A stretch of 47,511 nt of DNA, from contig VGXS01000031.1 of NCBI GenBank assembly GCA_016873225.1, positions 1 to 47,511 on the forward strand, read 5' to 3'. Of this stretch, positions 38,022 through 45,896 are shown piece by piece. The notes below the pieces were generated by a model. It made no database searches. It saw only the letters and a list, made by a program, of their open reading frames with translations, and was not told where the DNA came from. A program made the position numbers and the translations under genes. Source of the stretch: Planctomycetota bacterium. Lineage in GTDB: Bacteria; Planctomycetota; Planctomycetia; Gemmatales; Gemmataceae. How positions within the stretch are numbered: position 1 is the stretch's first letter; every line of letters starts with the position of its first letter.

Positions 38022-39284
38022 ATGAACTTCCTGTCGGAACACCGTTTCTCAAGGCGCTCGTGGCTGGCCGGGATGGCCGCCATGGCCGGCGGCCTGGCGC
38101 GGGGGAACACCCCGTCGGACAAGCAGTTGCTGCTCATCTGGCTTGATGGCGGCCTGAGCCAGCTGGAAAGCTGGGATCCCAAGCCGGGAACCAGGTTCGG
38201 CGGGCCGTTCCGCTCGATCCCGACAAGCGTCACCGGCATCCGCTACAGCGAGATGCTGCCGCTGACGGCGCGCCACGCCGACAAGATCGCCGTGGTGCGG
38301 AACATGTCGACGCAGGACAACTCGCACTCCGCCGGCGTCGCGCGCATCCAGCGGGGCGACCCGAAGAACCGCGGGGTCGATTACCCCTACCTGAATGTCG
38401 CCGCCGGCCGCTGGCTCGGCCCCAAGGCCGCGGGGATGCCGGCGTCGATGGTGATCAAGCCGGGCAACGGCGGGTTCCTCGTGAGCGAGACGGGGTTCCT
38501 CGGGGCCAGGCACGCGTCGCTCGCGCTGGGTGACGGCAAGCCGCCGCCCCTTCTCGACCGTTCCGCCGACATCACCGCGGCGGAGGACGACGCCAGGCTC
38601 TCGCTCCGCGACACGCTCGACCGCATCGGCGCCAAGGCCAGGGGATCGTCCCTCGCCGTGGCCAACTCCGAGACCTACCGGCTGGCCGAGACCCTGCGTT
38701 CACGGCGCGACCTTTTCGACCCCTCGCGCCTGGACGCCAAGTCGGTGGAGCGCTACGGCGACTGGGACCTGGGGCGGCACATCCTCCAGGCGCGCGGATT
38801 GCTCGAGGCCGGCGTCAGGATCGTCAAGGTGATCTCCTACGGCTGGGACAGCCATGGCGACCATTTCAACGGCAGCATGTCGCTCATGCCCAAGCTCGAC
38901 AGGCCGCTGTCGGCCCTGCTTGAGGACCTTTCGGCGCGCGGCATGCTCGACCATGTGCTTGTCGTGGTCTTCTCGGAGTTCGGAAGGACGCCCCGCATCA
39001 ACGGCCACTTGGGGCGCGACCATTGGCCCGAGGCGTGGTCGGTCGCCATGGCCGGCGCCGGCATCATCCCCGGGCAGGCGGTGGGCGAGACCACGGCCGA
39101 CGGCGTCGAGGTGAAGGGGCAGGCGTTCGACATCGGGCACATGTTCCACACCTGGTTCGCCGCCCTTGGCGTGTCGACCTCCGCCGTCCATTACGAGCAG
39201 AACGGACAGCCGCTTCCCCTGGCTCACGAGGGAACCCACGCGGTTCGCGCCCTCCTGCGCCGCCCGCCGGAGCACGCCAAGTGA
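38022..39284 (+). CDS. DUF1501 domain protein (Tat-exported)
   Basis: A 420-residue protein with a twin-arginine signal (FSRRSWLAGMAAMAGG). The DUF1501 body starts KQLLLIWLDGGLSQLESWDPKPGT, and includes VVRNMSTQDNSHSAG, GWDSHGDHF, SEFGRTPRING, GRDHWPEAWSVAMAGAG and a final FHTWFAALG. The domain resembles alkaline phosphatase or sulfatase-like hydrolases and carries possible metal ligands (D and H in DGG, DSHGDH and GRDHW), but its activity is unproven. It starts 10 bases after the DUF1549 gene and overlaps the next gene, so they probably act together. Confidence 0.88.
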   Translation: MNFLSEHRFSRRSWLAGMAAMAGGLARGNTPSDKQLLLIWLDGGLSQLESWDPKPGTRFGGPFRSIPTSVTGIRYSEMLPLTARHADKIAVVRNMSTQDNSHSAGVARIQRGDPKNRGVDYPYLNVAAGRWLGPKAAGMPASMVIKPGNGGFLVSETGFLGARHASLALGDGKPPPLLDRSADITAAEDDARLSLRDTLDRIGAKARGSSLAVANSETYRLAETLRSRRDLFDPSRLDAKSVERYGDWDLGRHILQARGLLEAGVRIVKVISYGWDSHGDHFNGSMSLMPKLDRPLSALLEDLSARGMLDHVLVVVFSEFGRTPRINGHLGRDHWPEAWSVAMAGAGIIPGQAVGETTADGVEVKGQAFDIGHMFHTWFAALGVSTSAVHYEQNGQPLPLAHEGTHAVRALLRRPPEHAK

Positions 39285-40288
39285 AAACCGCCGTCTTCAA
39301 GGGCCTCAAGCCCCTCAACCTCGATTCGCAGATGGCCTGCCTGGCCAGCCGGGGCGATCTCCTCGCGGCGGGCGGATTTGACGGCGTGGCCCGTTTGTTT
39401 CGCCTGGAGTCGCGCGAGTTGAAGGAGGCGGGCACCTGTTCCGGCCTATCCGGATGGGTCACCTGCCTGGCGTGCGGCGAGGGCGGCCTGGTGGCCGGAG
39501 CCGACAGCCAGGGAAACGCCATGGCCTGGCGCGGCGGGAAGCCGCTGTGGTCGCGCAAGGCCCTGAGTCCCACCTGGCTTCGCAAGGCGGCCACCTCCCC
39601 CGACGGCGCCACGCTGGCCCTCGCGGGGCGGGACGGCACGCTCCGGCTTTTGGCCATGGACAGCGGCGCCACCCGCGCCGAGCTGCCCATCGGGGATGAC
39701 CTGATGGCCCTGGCTTGGAGCCGCGACGGCAAGAAACTCGCGGTGGGCGGCCTCCGGGGAGGCGTGACCATCGTCGGCGCCGGGGGCGCCAAGCAAGCCT
39801 CGTTCGAGGTGCCCGGGTTTTTCAAGGTTGTCCGCCTCCAGGAAGTCGGCGGCATCCGGGTGCTGGAATGGGGGCCGGGAGATTCGGTTCTCGCCGCCGC
39901 GGGCGCCGAACCGGTGACTGGCGGCTTTGTCGAGGCGATTCCCAAGGTGGTTCTTCTGGCTCCGGGCGGCAAAGTCCTGCATGAGTCAAAGCTTGGCACC
40001 GAGAAGGACGGGTTCGCCCTGGCTGGAGCCTGGCATCCCGAAGGCTGGCTGGCTTTGGTCGTGAGCGGACAGCCGGGATCAGGAAAGCTGCATCAGGTGG
40101 ACCCGGGCACCGGCAAGCCGGCGGGTTCGCTGGCGGTGGTCAACCCGCACGGCCTGGCGCTGGGCGGGGCCGACCTGGCTTTTGTTCTGACGACGAACGC
40201 CAACAGCAGCGGCAACGGCCGGGTCAAGGACGACAAGGGCGGATATCGGGCCAACCATTCGGTGCTGTCGGGCATCACCATTTCCTGA
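39281..40288 (+). CDS. WD40-like beta-propeller protein
   Basis: A 335-residue protein with repeated beta-propeller-like blades such as GDLLAAGGFDGVARLF, PDGATLALAGRDGTLRLL, RDGKKLAVGGLRGGVTIV and a later HPEGWLALVVSGQPGSGKLHQVD. There is no signal peptide, so it may be cytosolic or exported with a partner. GTG 39281 overlaps the DUF1501 stop (GTGA), with GGAG about nine bases upstream. DUF1549/DUF1501/propeller sets recur in planctomycetes; the propeller probably mediates protein contacts, but its target is unknown. Confidence 0.82.
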   Translation: MKTAVFKGLKPLNLDSQMACLASRGDLLAAGGFDGVARLFRLESRELKEAGTCSGLSGWVTCLACGEGGLVAGADSQGNAMAWRGGKPLWSRKALSPTWLRKAATSPDGATLALAGRDGTLRLLAMDSGATRAELPIGDDLMALAWSRDGKKLAVGGLRGGVTIVGAGGAKQASFEVPGFFKVVRLQEVGGIRVLEWGPGDSVLAAAGAEPVTGGFVEAIPKVVLLAPGGKVLHESKLGTEKDGFALAGAWHPEGWLALVVSGQPGSGKLHQVDPGTGKPAGSLAVVNPHGLALGGADLAFVLTTNANSSGNGRVKDDKGGYRANHSVLSGITIS

Positions 40289-40368
40289 TGAAAACGGCGA
40301 CCTTCGGGTTGGCGCGACCTTTCCGGTGGTGACGGCGGAACAATCGGCCAACCTCCCGGCACGCTTTC

Positions 40369-40396
40369 TTGTCATGGCGTGGGAAACCCGTAAAAT
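40369..40396 (+). promoter_or_regulatory. candidate promoter of the cytochrome c gene
   Basis: TTGTCA (40369-40374) and TAAAAT (40391-40396) with a 16-base spacer, the best sigma-70-like match in the window. It would give a leader of about 100 bases before ATG 40503. Confidence 0.6.
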
Positions 40397-40502
40397 CATG
40401 ATGCCTCCAGTCGATGCCGGGGCCGGGGCGGTTGCCTCTCCTGGACAGGCTCGGCACTCGTTTCGCACCACACCGACGGAAGTAACAAGGGGACTAAGAA
40501 CC

Positions 40503-41075
40503 ATGAAGTTCATGCGCGTGACGGCTTTCGGCCTGGCGCTAGCCATGCTCGCGGCGGGCACGGGCCTCGCCTTCCAGGGCAAGGACAACAAGAAGACTCT
40601 CGAGGCGCTCGACGCGCTGGCCAAGGCGGGCAACACCGCCGAGGCGGGCAAGAAGGCCGCCGGGGACCTTGACATCGAGAGCGTGATGCGCGCCTTCAAG
40701 CCCCGCGCCAAGGGCGGCTTCGGCGTGGGCGCCAAGGCGGGCCTTGTTCCCGCCAACCAGGACGGCATCGAGGCGGTGCTTCCGAACCTTCAGAAGAAGG
40801 GCGTTGCCAAGAGCGACGAGGCCAAGATGGCCGAACCCCTCACCGAGTTGGCCCACCGCGTGGCGGCCATCGCCGCGGTCACCGCCCACATGGGTCCCGA
40901 GAAGGACCAGGGCGTCAAGACCAAGAAGAAGTGGGCCGAGTTCAACGAAATGATGAAGGAAGGCGCCGAGTCGCTCGCCTCCGCCATCAAGGAAAAGAAG
41001 TGGGCCGATGTGAAGAAGGCCGCCGGCAAGATGAACTCGAGCTGCAGCGAGTGCCACTCGGTCTTCCGCGACTGA
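40503..41075 (+). CDS. secreted monohaem cytochrome c (cytochrome c556-like)
   Basis: A 190-residue protein with a signal peptide (MKFMRVTAFGLALAMLAAGTGLA). A helical domain follows, and a C-terminal CSECH haem site (181-185) close to the end, as in four-helix cytochrome c556 or c' proteins. The end (SECHSVFRD) fits this family. It would carry electrons in the periplasm; the partner is unknown. It has its own candidate promoter and a strong terminator, so it is probably a separate transcription unit from the preceding genes. Confidence 0.85.
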   Translation: MKFMRVTAFGLALAMLAAGTGLAFQGKDNKKTLEALDALAKAGNTAEAGKKAAGDLDIESVMRAFKPRAKGGFGVGAKAGLVPANQDGIEAVLPNLQKKGVAKSDEAKMAEPLTELAHRVAAIAAVTAHMGPEKDQGVKTKKKWAEFNEMMKEGAESLASAIKEKKWADVKKAAGKMNSSCSECHSVFRD

Positions 41076-41101
41076 CGCTTCCGACAATCCTTCAAAGGAA
41101 G

Positions 41102-41129
41102 GGGCCGGGGATTGTTCCCCGGCCCTTTT
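41102..41129 (+). terminator. rho-independent terminator
   Basis: GGGCCGGGG (41102-41110) pairs perfectly with CCCCGGCCC (41117-41125), loop ATTGTT, followed by TTTT. It lies 26 bases after the cytochrome stop and in front of the convergent esterase gene. Confidence 0.92.
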
Positions 41130-41151
41130 CATTGGCGCCCCGGATGCCGGT

Positions 41152-42066
41152 TCACCTCTTTGCGGCCAGGTGCTTGTCGAACCAGTTGGCGAACTGCTCA
41201 AGGTCCTTGTCCATGCCCGCCCAGCCATGGCCGGCCCCCCGCTTGATGACAAGCTCGCCGGCGATGCCCTTTTCCTTGAGGGCGGCCATGAATGTGTCGG
41301 CCTGCGACTGCGGCACGAGAAGGTCGCTTGTTCCCTGGACCAGGTAAACGGGGGCGCTTCCGGCACTGATGTGGCTGATGGGGGAAATCTCCTTGCCGAT
41401 CCGCTCGCGCTCCTTCTCGTCGGTGATCAGCCTGAATTGCCCGGTGAGCTTGTCCTGGGTGTGGAAGTCGAAGGCGGGCGGCAGGTTCTTGAGCAGGTGC
41501 GGCTTGCCGAGCATCACCTCGCCCGGCTTTGTCCAGTTGAGGAAGTCGGTTGGCGGGAAGAAGCAGGCGACGGCCTGGCAGCCCGAGGGTTGCCGGTCGA
41601 CGGGATCCTTGGCCTTGGCGTCTCCCGGCCGGTGAACCATGCCCAGCATCAGCGACAGGTGCCCGCCGGCGGAACCGCCGGTGACCCCGATCGCGCCGGG
41701 ATCAACCTGGAACCGGGAGGCGTTGGCGCGGATCCAACGCGTCGAGCGGTGCATGTCGTCGAGGATTTCAGGGATGGTGAAACGGGGCTGGCTGCCGTGG
41801 CACACGGCGAAGACCTGGTACCCGGCCTTGCACAACGGAGCCGCGGTGGCCGCGTTGATGGCGTCGGGATTCGAGAACCATCCGCCTGAAACCACCCAGA
41901 CAACAGCTTTGCCGTTGGGCTTGGCCGGGACGAAGCGGTCCATCGTGAGCGACATGCCGTACTTGCGGCCGTAGATCAGGTCGCGGTCACGCGACGCGAT
42001 TCCCTCGGGCAGCGGCGGAGACTGCCCCGCCGAGGCGATGGAGAACAGGAGGAACATGGCGGCCAT
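41152..42066 (-). CDS. secreted alpha/beta-hydrolase (BD-FAE/carboxylesterase-like)
   Basis: A 304-residue hydrolase with a short signal (MAAMFLLFSIASAG). The nucleophile elbow is VTGGSAGG with S132, the oxyanion loop SGGW (60-63), the acid probably in GTSDLLVPQSQ, and the histidine in GAGHGWAG. This pattern matches the BD-FAE and hormone-sensitive-lipase-like esterases. The substrate is unknown, possibly an acylated sugar. CGGAG lies eight bases before the ATG. It is convergent with the cytochrome gene and in tandem behind the His-rich gene on the same strand, but 85 bases separate them. Confidence 0.83.
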   Translation of the reverse strand: MAAMFLLFSIASAGQSPPLPEGIASRDRDLIYGRKYGMSLTMDRFVPAKPNGKAVVWVVSGGWFSNPDAINAATAAPLCKAGYQVFAVCHGSQPRFTIPEILDDMHRSTRWIRANASRFQVDPGAIGVTGGSAGGHLSLMLGMVHRPGDAKAKDPVDRQPSGCQAVACFFPPTDFLNWTKPGEVMLGKPHLLKNLPPAFDFHTQDKLTGQFRLITDEKERERIGKEISPISHISAGSAPVYLVQGTSDLLVPQSQADTFMAALKEKGIAGELVIKRGAGHGWAGMDKDLEQFANWFDKHLAAKR

Positions 42067-42151
42067 GGCCGGCTCCGTCTGGAGGGGAAAAGCCGGAGCC
42101 TAGCAGACCGCCACGCGGCAGTCATGAGAAAGGGCGAAAAGGCCCGTTGAC

Positions 42152-42487
42152 TCACGCGGTTTTCAACAGGCCGTGGTCGTCGCAATGGCTTCCGTGGGGA
42201 TGGTGCAGGTGGCCGCCGACGAGGTAATCGACATGGTCGCCATGGGGAACGGCCTCGTGGCCGCAACCGGGGCCGTGGCGGTGGCCGGCATCATGGCCGC
42301 CGCATGCGTGCGCCGGCGTGCAGGCGGCGGGGTTGTTGGCGTCAACCGGCAGGGAATGCTCCTCGATGCCGTGGGAGCCCACATGATGCAGGTGGCCGTC
42401 GTGGAGGTAATCGACATGGTCGCCATGCTTGACGGCGGTGTGGCCGCAACCGGCGCCATGCTTGCGGTCATGGTTCGCGCAGGGCAT
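42152..42487 (-). CDS. His-rich tandem-repeat metal-binding protein
   Basis: A 111-residue protein with about 24 His and six Cys. Two copies of a 29-30-residue module are present at about 11-39 and 72-101: GCGHxAVxHGDHVDYLxxGHLHHxxxSH. There is no signal peptide, so it is probably cytosolic. Such composition suggests zinc, nickel or cobalt storage, or metal delivery. The start ATG 42487 has AAGGAG seven bases upstream; a TTG at 42493 is excluded by this spacing. It lies two bases after the SmtB-like gene and should be controlled by it. The opposite-strand frame at 42173 is a mirror image. Confidence 0.8.
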   Translation of the reverse strand: MPCANHDRKHGAGCGHTAVKHGDHVDYLHDGHLHHVGSHGIEEHSLPVDANNPAACTPAHACGGHDAGHRHGPGCGHEAVPHGDHVDYLVGGHLHHPHGSHCDDHGLLKTA

Positions 42488-42489
42488 GT

Positions 42490-42912
42490 TCAAGCTCCTT
42501 CTTCATCGTTTGGCGCGGGTTGCGCCGCCAACTCGGCGGCGTGTTCCAGCGCGGTCGTGACCATGTCGGCGACATGCCGATCGGCCAATGCGTAATGGAG
42601 GTGGTTGCCGTCGCGTCGGCGGGTCACCAGCCCTTCGGAGCGCAGCAGGCGGAGCCTTTGGGAAACGGTGGGGAACTTTTCCCCCAGGGTTTCCACCAGC
42701 TCGCCGACGCAGCGCTCCTGTTGGCCGAGCAAGACCAGCAGGCGCAACCTGGCCGGGTCCCCCATGGCCCGGAACAGGGCCGCGGCGCGTTCCAGCGCCT
42801 TTGGCGACGAGGCAATCGCGTCCAATTCCTTGCGGTTTGCCGGACCATGTTCATGGCCAAGGCACCCCGGAGTGGAATCGGCGGAATCGCCTCCTGTTCT
42901 TGACTGTTTCAT
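42490..42912 (-). CDS. ArsR/SmtB-family metal-responsive repressor
   Basis: A 140-residue winged-helix repressor. The DNA-binding helix is FPTVSQRLRLLRSEGLVTRRRDGNHLHY. The alpha-5 site reads D111-x-H113-x10-H124-x2-E127, the zinc-sensing pattern of SmtB and CzrA. The N-terminus (CLGHEHG) and C68 (ERCVGEL) could form an additional alpha-3N type site. It is expected to release DNA on binding zinc or a similar metal and derepress its own operon, which encodes the His-rich protein. There is no ribosome site before ATG 42912, and the predicted transcription start lies about two bases upstream, so the message may be leaderless. Confidence 0.9.
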   Translation of the reverse strand: MKQSRTGGDSADSTPGCLGHEHGPANRKELDAIASSPKALERAAALFRAMGDPARLRLLVLLGQQERCVGELVETLGEKFPTVSQRLRLLRSEGLVTRRRDGNHLHYALADRHVADMVTTALEHAAELAAQPAPNDEEGA

Positions 42913-42920
42913 TACTTAAT

Positions 42921-42949
42921 AAAATAGACAACCAGTGCCACGAAGTCAA
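42921..42949 (-). promoter_or_regulatory. promoter of the SmtB/His-rich operon
   Basis: On the minus strand TTGACT (42949-42944) precedes TATTTT (42926-42921) with a 17-base spacer. The region is AT-rich compared with flanks. A weak inverted repeat (ACTGTTT 42903-42909 and AACCAGT 42930-42936, six of seven) spans the -10 box and could be the operator. Divergent transcription of the CE15-like gene starts on the other side. Confidence 0.6.
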
Positions 42950-42990
42950 GGCCCGTGGTACAACCATCTCTTCTTCCGGAGATTCACGCG

Positions 42991-44223
42991 ATGAAGGCGC
43001 TGTTGACGCTGCTCCTCACCCTTGGTGCCGATCCGTTGCCCGAACCTGCCAAGCTTCCCGCGCTGGCGGATTGGCCCGACCCGCTCACGGCCCTCGACGG
43101 GACAAAAATCACCACCCCGGAGGCTTGGAAAACCAAGCGAAGGCCCGAGATCGCCCGCCTGTTCGACCACTACATGTATGGCGCCATGCCCAAGGCCCAC
43201 GGGCCCATCGTCGCCAAGGTGCGCCATGAATCGAAAACCAGCGCCATGTGGGTGCGGGAACTGGATGTGGCCGTGGGGCCGGACGCGCCCGTCGTGCGCC
43301 TGCTGGTGGTCCTGCCGCCCCCGGGCCGGGCGCCCAAGGCCGTGTTCGTGGGGCCCAATTTCAACGGCAACCATGTTGTCCTGCCCGATCCTGGCATCGC
43401 GATCACCAAGGCCTGGGTTTATCCCGACCGGATGAACTCCAAAAACAACCAGGCCACCGAGGAGGGCCGGGGCAAGGGACTGGCGCAATGGAACGCGCCG
43501 ATGATCGTTGAAAAGGGATACGGATTGGCCACCTTCTATGGGGGCGAGGTCGATCCCGACCGCGGCGAGGAGAGGGGCGGCCTCCAGCCTTGGCTGCGCG
43601 CCAGGGAAAGCCATTCGCCCGACCGGTGGGGAACGATCGCGCTATACGCCTGGGCCATGAGCCGGATGGCGGATGCGCTGGCGCAAGACCCCGCCACCGC
43701 CAAGGCGCCGCCGCTGGCGGTCGGCCATTCGCGGATGGGCAAGACGGCGCTCCTGGCCGCGGCAATGGACGAGCGGTTCGCGATGTCGTTCCCTCTTCAG
43801 GCCGGTTGCGGCGGCACGGCGCCAAGCCGCGGGAAGATCGGCGAGTCGGTGAAACAGATCAACGACCGCTTTCCCCACTGGTTCAACAGCCGTTTCAAGG
43901 AATTCAACGAACGGCCGGAAAAACTGCCGTTCGACCAGCACCACCTGGTCTCGCTGGCGGCTCCGCGGCCGGTGCTGTTCGCCAACGCGGTGGAGGACTC
44001 ATGGGCCAATCCGGCCGGGCAGTTCGAGGTGTTGCGCGCCGCCGATCCGGTGTACCGCCTGTTGGGCGCGGGCGGATGCGACGCGCGTGAAATGCCCGCC
44101 CTTGGCGCGCTCACGGCCGGCACGCTGGGCTACTGGATCCGTCCCGGCAAGCACGAGATGAAGACCGACGACTGGCGCGTCTTCCTCGAATTCGCCGACC
44201 GGCACCTGCCGGGGGCGCGCTGA
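42991..44223 (+). CDS. CE15-like glucuronoyl/acetyl-xylan esterase family protein
   Basis: A 410-residue exported hydrolase with a signal (MKALLTLLLTLGADP). The nucleophile elbow is VGHSRMGKTALLAAAMDERF (S247), typical of the CE15 glucuronoyl esterases and related xylan deacetylases. Other conserved parts are RRPEIARLFDHYMYGAMP, FVGPNFNGNH and the KHEM histidine region near the end. CE15 enzymes cleave the ester between glucuronoxylan and lignin; many bacterial relatives have uncertain substrates. GGAG lies near the ATG. It is followed after six bases by the DUF4129 gene, though no functional link is evident. Confidence 0.8.
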   Translation: MKALLTLLLTLGADPLPEPAKLPALADWPDPLTALDGTKITTPEAWKTKRRPEIARLFDHYMYGAMPKAHGPIVAKVRHESKTSAMWVRELDVAVGPDAPVVRLLVVLPPPGRAPKAVFVGPNFNGNHVVLPDPGIAITKAWVYPDRMNSKNNQATEEGRGKGLAQWNAPMIVEKGYGLATFYGGEVDPDRGEERGGLQPWLRARESHSPDRWGTIALYAWAMSRMADALAQDPATAKAPPLAVGHSRMGKTALLAAAMDERFAMSFPLQAGCGGTAPSRGKIGESVKQINDRFPHWFNSRFKEFNERPEKLPFDQHHLVSLAAPRPVLFANAVEDSWANPAGQFEVLRAADPVYRLLGAGGCDAREMPALGALTAGTLGYWIRPGKHEMKTDDWRVFLEFADRHLPGAR

Positions 44224-44229
44224 GCCGGC

Positions 44230-45888
44230 ATGGCGCGCCGGGGGCTGGGTCCCGCCGACTGGCTTGTCCTGGCGGTCACTCCCGGGCTCCTGACCTCGCT
44301 GGCCAGTTGTCTTCTATTTTTTATCGTTGATATCCTCTATAAGGGCCGGCATGGCGGCCGGATGGAATGGATCCTGTTCTTCGGCACCATGGGCATGGTG
44401 CTCATCGGCAGGATCAGGCTGATTGACGACATCGCCAGGAAGGCCGGACTCTATTCCGCGGCCTTGGGCGGGTTGGTCTGGGCCGGCCTGGCCATCTACA
44501 TCGAGCCTCCCGACGGTTGGCACAGGGCGGCGCACATCGCGGTGATGGGCGCCCTAGTGGCCACGGGCTTCTGGGTCACCCGCCTGCTGGTGGCCGACAC
44601 GACCGACTTGGATGACGACGACGAGGTGGAAGGCCAGGGGCTTCTGACGGCCAGCGGCCTCGAGGATGATCCCGCGCAGCGGTTGCGGGACGAGGTGGAA
44701 AGCGCCGCCGGCAGGCAAGGCCACAAGGCTTCCCGCAGGCGAAACCGTGTCCGCAAGCCGCCCGGCGGCACGGTCGTGATGTTCTGCCTGCTCACGCTTC
44801 CCTTGTTCGGCCTGGGGCAGGCGCTGATCCCGACGGATGAACCGGCGCGGCGCTGGTGGTCGCTGCTGCTGCTCATGGGGTACCTGGCCAGCGGATTCCT
44901 GCTGCTGATGACCTGCTGCTTCCTGGGGTTGAGGCGCTACGCGGCGCGCAAGGGAATCAGCATGCCGGCCGGAATGTCGGCGGCATGGCTGGGGACGGGG
45001 TCGGCGTTGGTGGCATTGGTGGTGATGGGGGCGGCGCTTGTGCCCAGGCCCGCCGACAGCGGCGTTTTTGGCATGGTGATGAGGCTCGCCTCGGGAGACC
45101 TGGACGCGGGCCAGGCGGGAAAAAACACCTCCACCGGCTTCTTCCAGGATAAGGCGAAGCTCCAAGGTTCAGCGACTGATCCCGCCGCCAAGGAGGAAAA
45201 ACCTGAAGGCGGCCGGAAGGGACCGGGAAGCAGGCAGGGAAAGGAATCCCCCGGAACCAGTGACAAGGCGGAACCGGCCAGGGATGCGCCTGATCGTTCA
45301 TCCGGACGCGAGCCGCCGCCGGCGGAAAAAAATGACCTGGCGGGTCGAGTTCGTGAGATCGTCTCGGGAATGTGGCCGGCGCTGAAGGTCGCCGTGGCGG
45401 TCGGCCTGGTCACCCTGCTGGCCCTCTTCCTGCTGTGGCGGATGGCGCGGGGAAACAACGACCTTGAACTGCTGGAGCGCTGGCTCGGCAAGGTGTTCGA
45501 CTGGTGGGAGAGGCTCTGGGGAGTTTCCCCAAGGCGGCGCCGGGCCAAGGCTGGCCAACCCGATGCAAGCGGCGGAACGGATTGGAAGTCCTTTGGCGAG
45601 TTCGCCAATCCGTTCGAGGGCCGGTATCCGCTGGAGGGGCCCGAACTGGTGCGCGAGGTATACGCCGGCGTGGTGGCTTGGTCGCGCGACAACCGCGCGC
45701 CCCCCCGGGAATCGGAGACGGCGAGTGAGTTCACGCGGAGGCTCGGAGGGCTGAACCCGGCACTGGCGGAAGGACTGGCGGTGCTGGCCGACCAGATGGA
45801 CCGCGTGGAATACGCGCCCTGCATGCCCGCGGCCGTGCCACGCGAACCGTTGCGCGAACTGTGGATCCTGCTCGGGGCCTCGGGCTGA
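44230..45888 (+). CDS. membrane protein with C-terminal DUF4129
   Basis: A 552-residue protein with about seven TMs in the first 270 residues and one near 390-410. Loops are highly charged (DDDDEVEGQG) or low-complexity (Lys/Glu/Pro/Gly-rich, about 300-370). The C-terminal domain (FEGRYPLEGPELVREVYAGVVAWSRDNRAPPRESETASEFTRRL) is DUF4129, common beside transglutaminase-like proteins, which are absent here. Its role is unknown. The stop codon lies inside a palindrome shared with the convergent creatininase gene, one base apart. Confidence 0.78.
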   Translation: MARRGLGPADWLVLAVTPGLLTSLASCLLFFIVDILYKGRHGGRMEWILFFGTMGMVLIGRIRLIDDIARKAGLYSAALGGLVWAGLAIYIEPPDGWHRAAHIAVMGALVATGFWVTRLLVADTTDLDDDDEVEGQGLLTASGLEDDPAQRLRDEVESAAGRQGHKASRRRNRVRKPPGGTVVMFCLLTLPLFGLGQALIPTDEPARRWWSLLLLMGYLASGFLLLMTCCFLGLRRYAARKGISMPAGMSAAWLGTGSALVALVVMGAALVPRPADSGVFGMVMRLASGDLDAGQAGKNTSTGFFQDKAKLQGSATDPAAKEEKPEGGRKGPGSRQGKESPGTSDKAEPARDAPDRSSGREPPPAEKNDLAGRVREIVSGMWPALKVAVAVGLVTLLALFLLWRMARGNNDLELLERWLGKVFDWWERLWGVSPRRRRAKAGQPDASGGTDWKSFGEFANPFEGRYPLEGPELVREVYAGVVAWSRDNRAPPRESETASEFTRRLGGLNPALAEGLAVLADQMDRVEYAPCMPAAVPREPLRELWILLGASG

Positions 45889-45896
45889 ATCAGCCC
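45882..45896. terminator. palindrome spanning the two convergent stop codons
   Basis: GGGCTGA-A-TCAGCCC is a perfect palindrome with a one-base centre. It includes both TGA stops, 45886-45888 on the plus strand and 45892-45890 on the minus strand. It has no T run, so terminator function is doubtful; six pairs could form with a three-base loop. Confidence 0.4.

Noticed and set aside
42173..42595. A plus-strand frame opposite the His-rich protein
   Set aside because: It is the antisense of the His-rich repeat (Met/Val/Ala/Gly-rich) with no plausible start signal, while the minus-strand frame has AAGGAG and a regulator partner.
44230..44535. Minus-strand frame inside the DUF4129 gene
   Set aside because: It lies entirely within a membrane-protein coding region with clear plus-strand TM segments.
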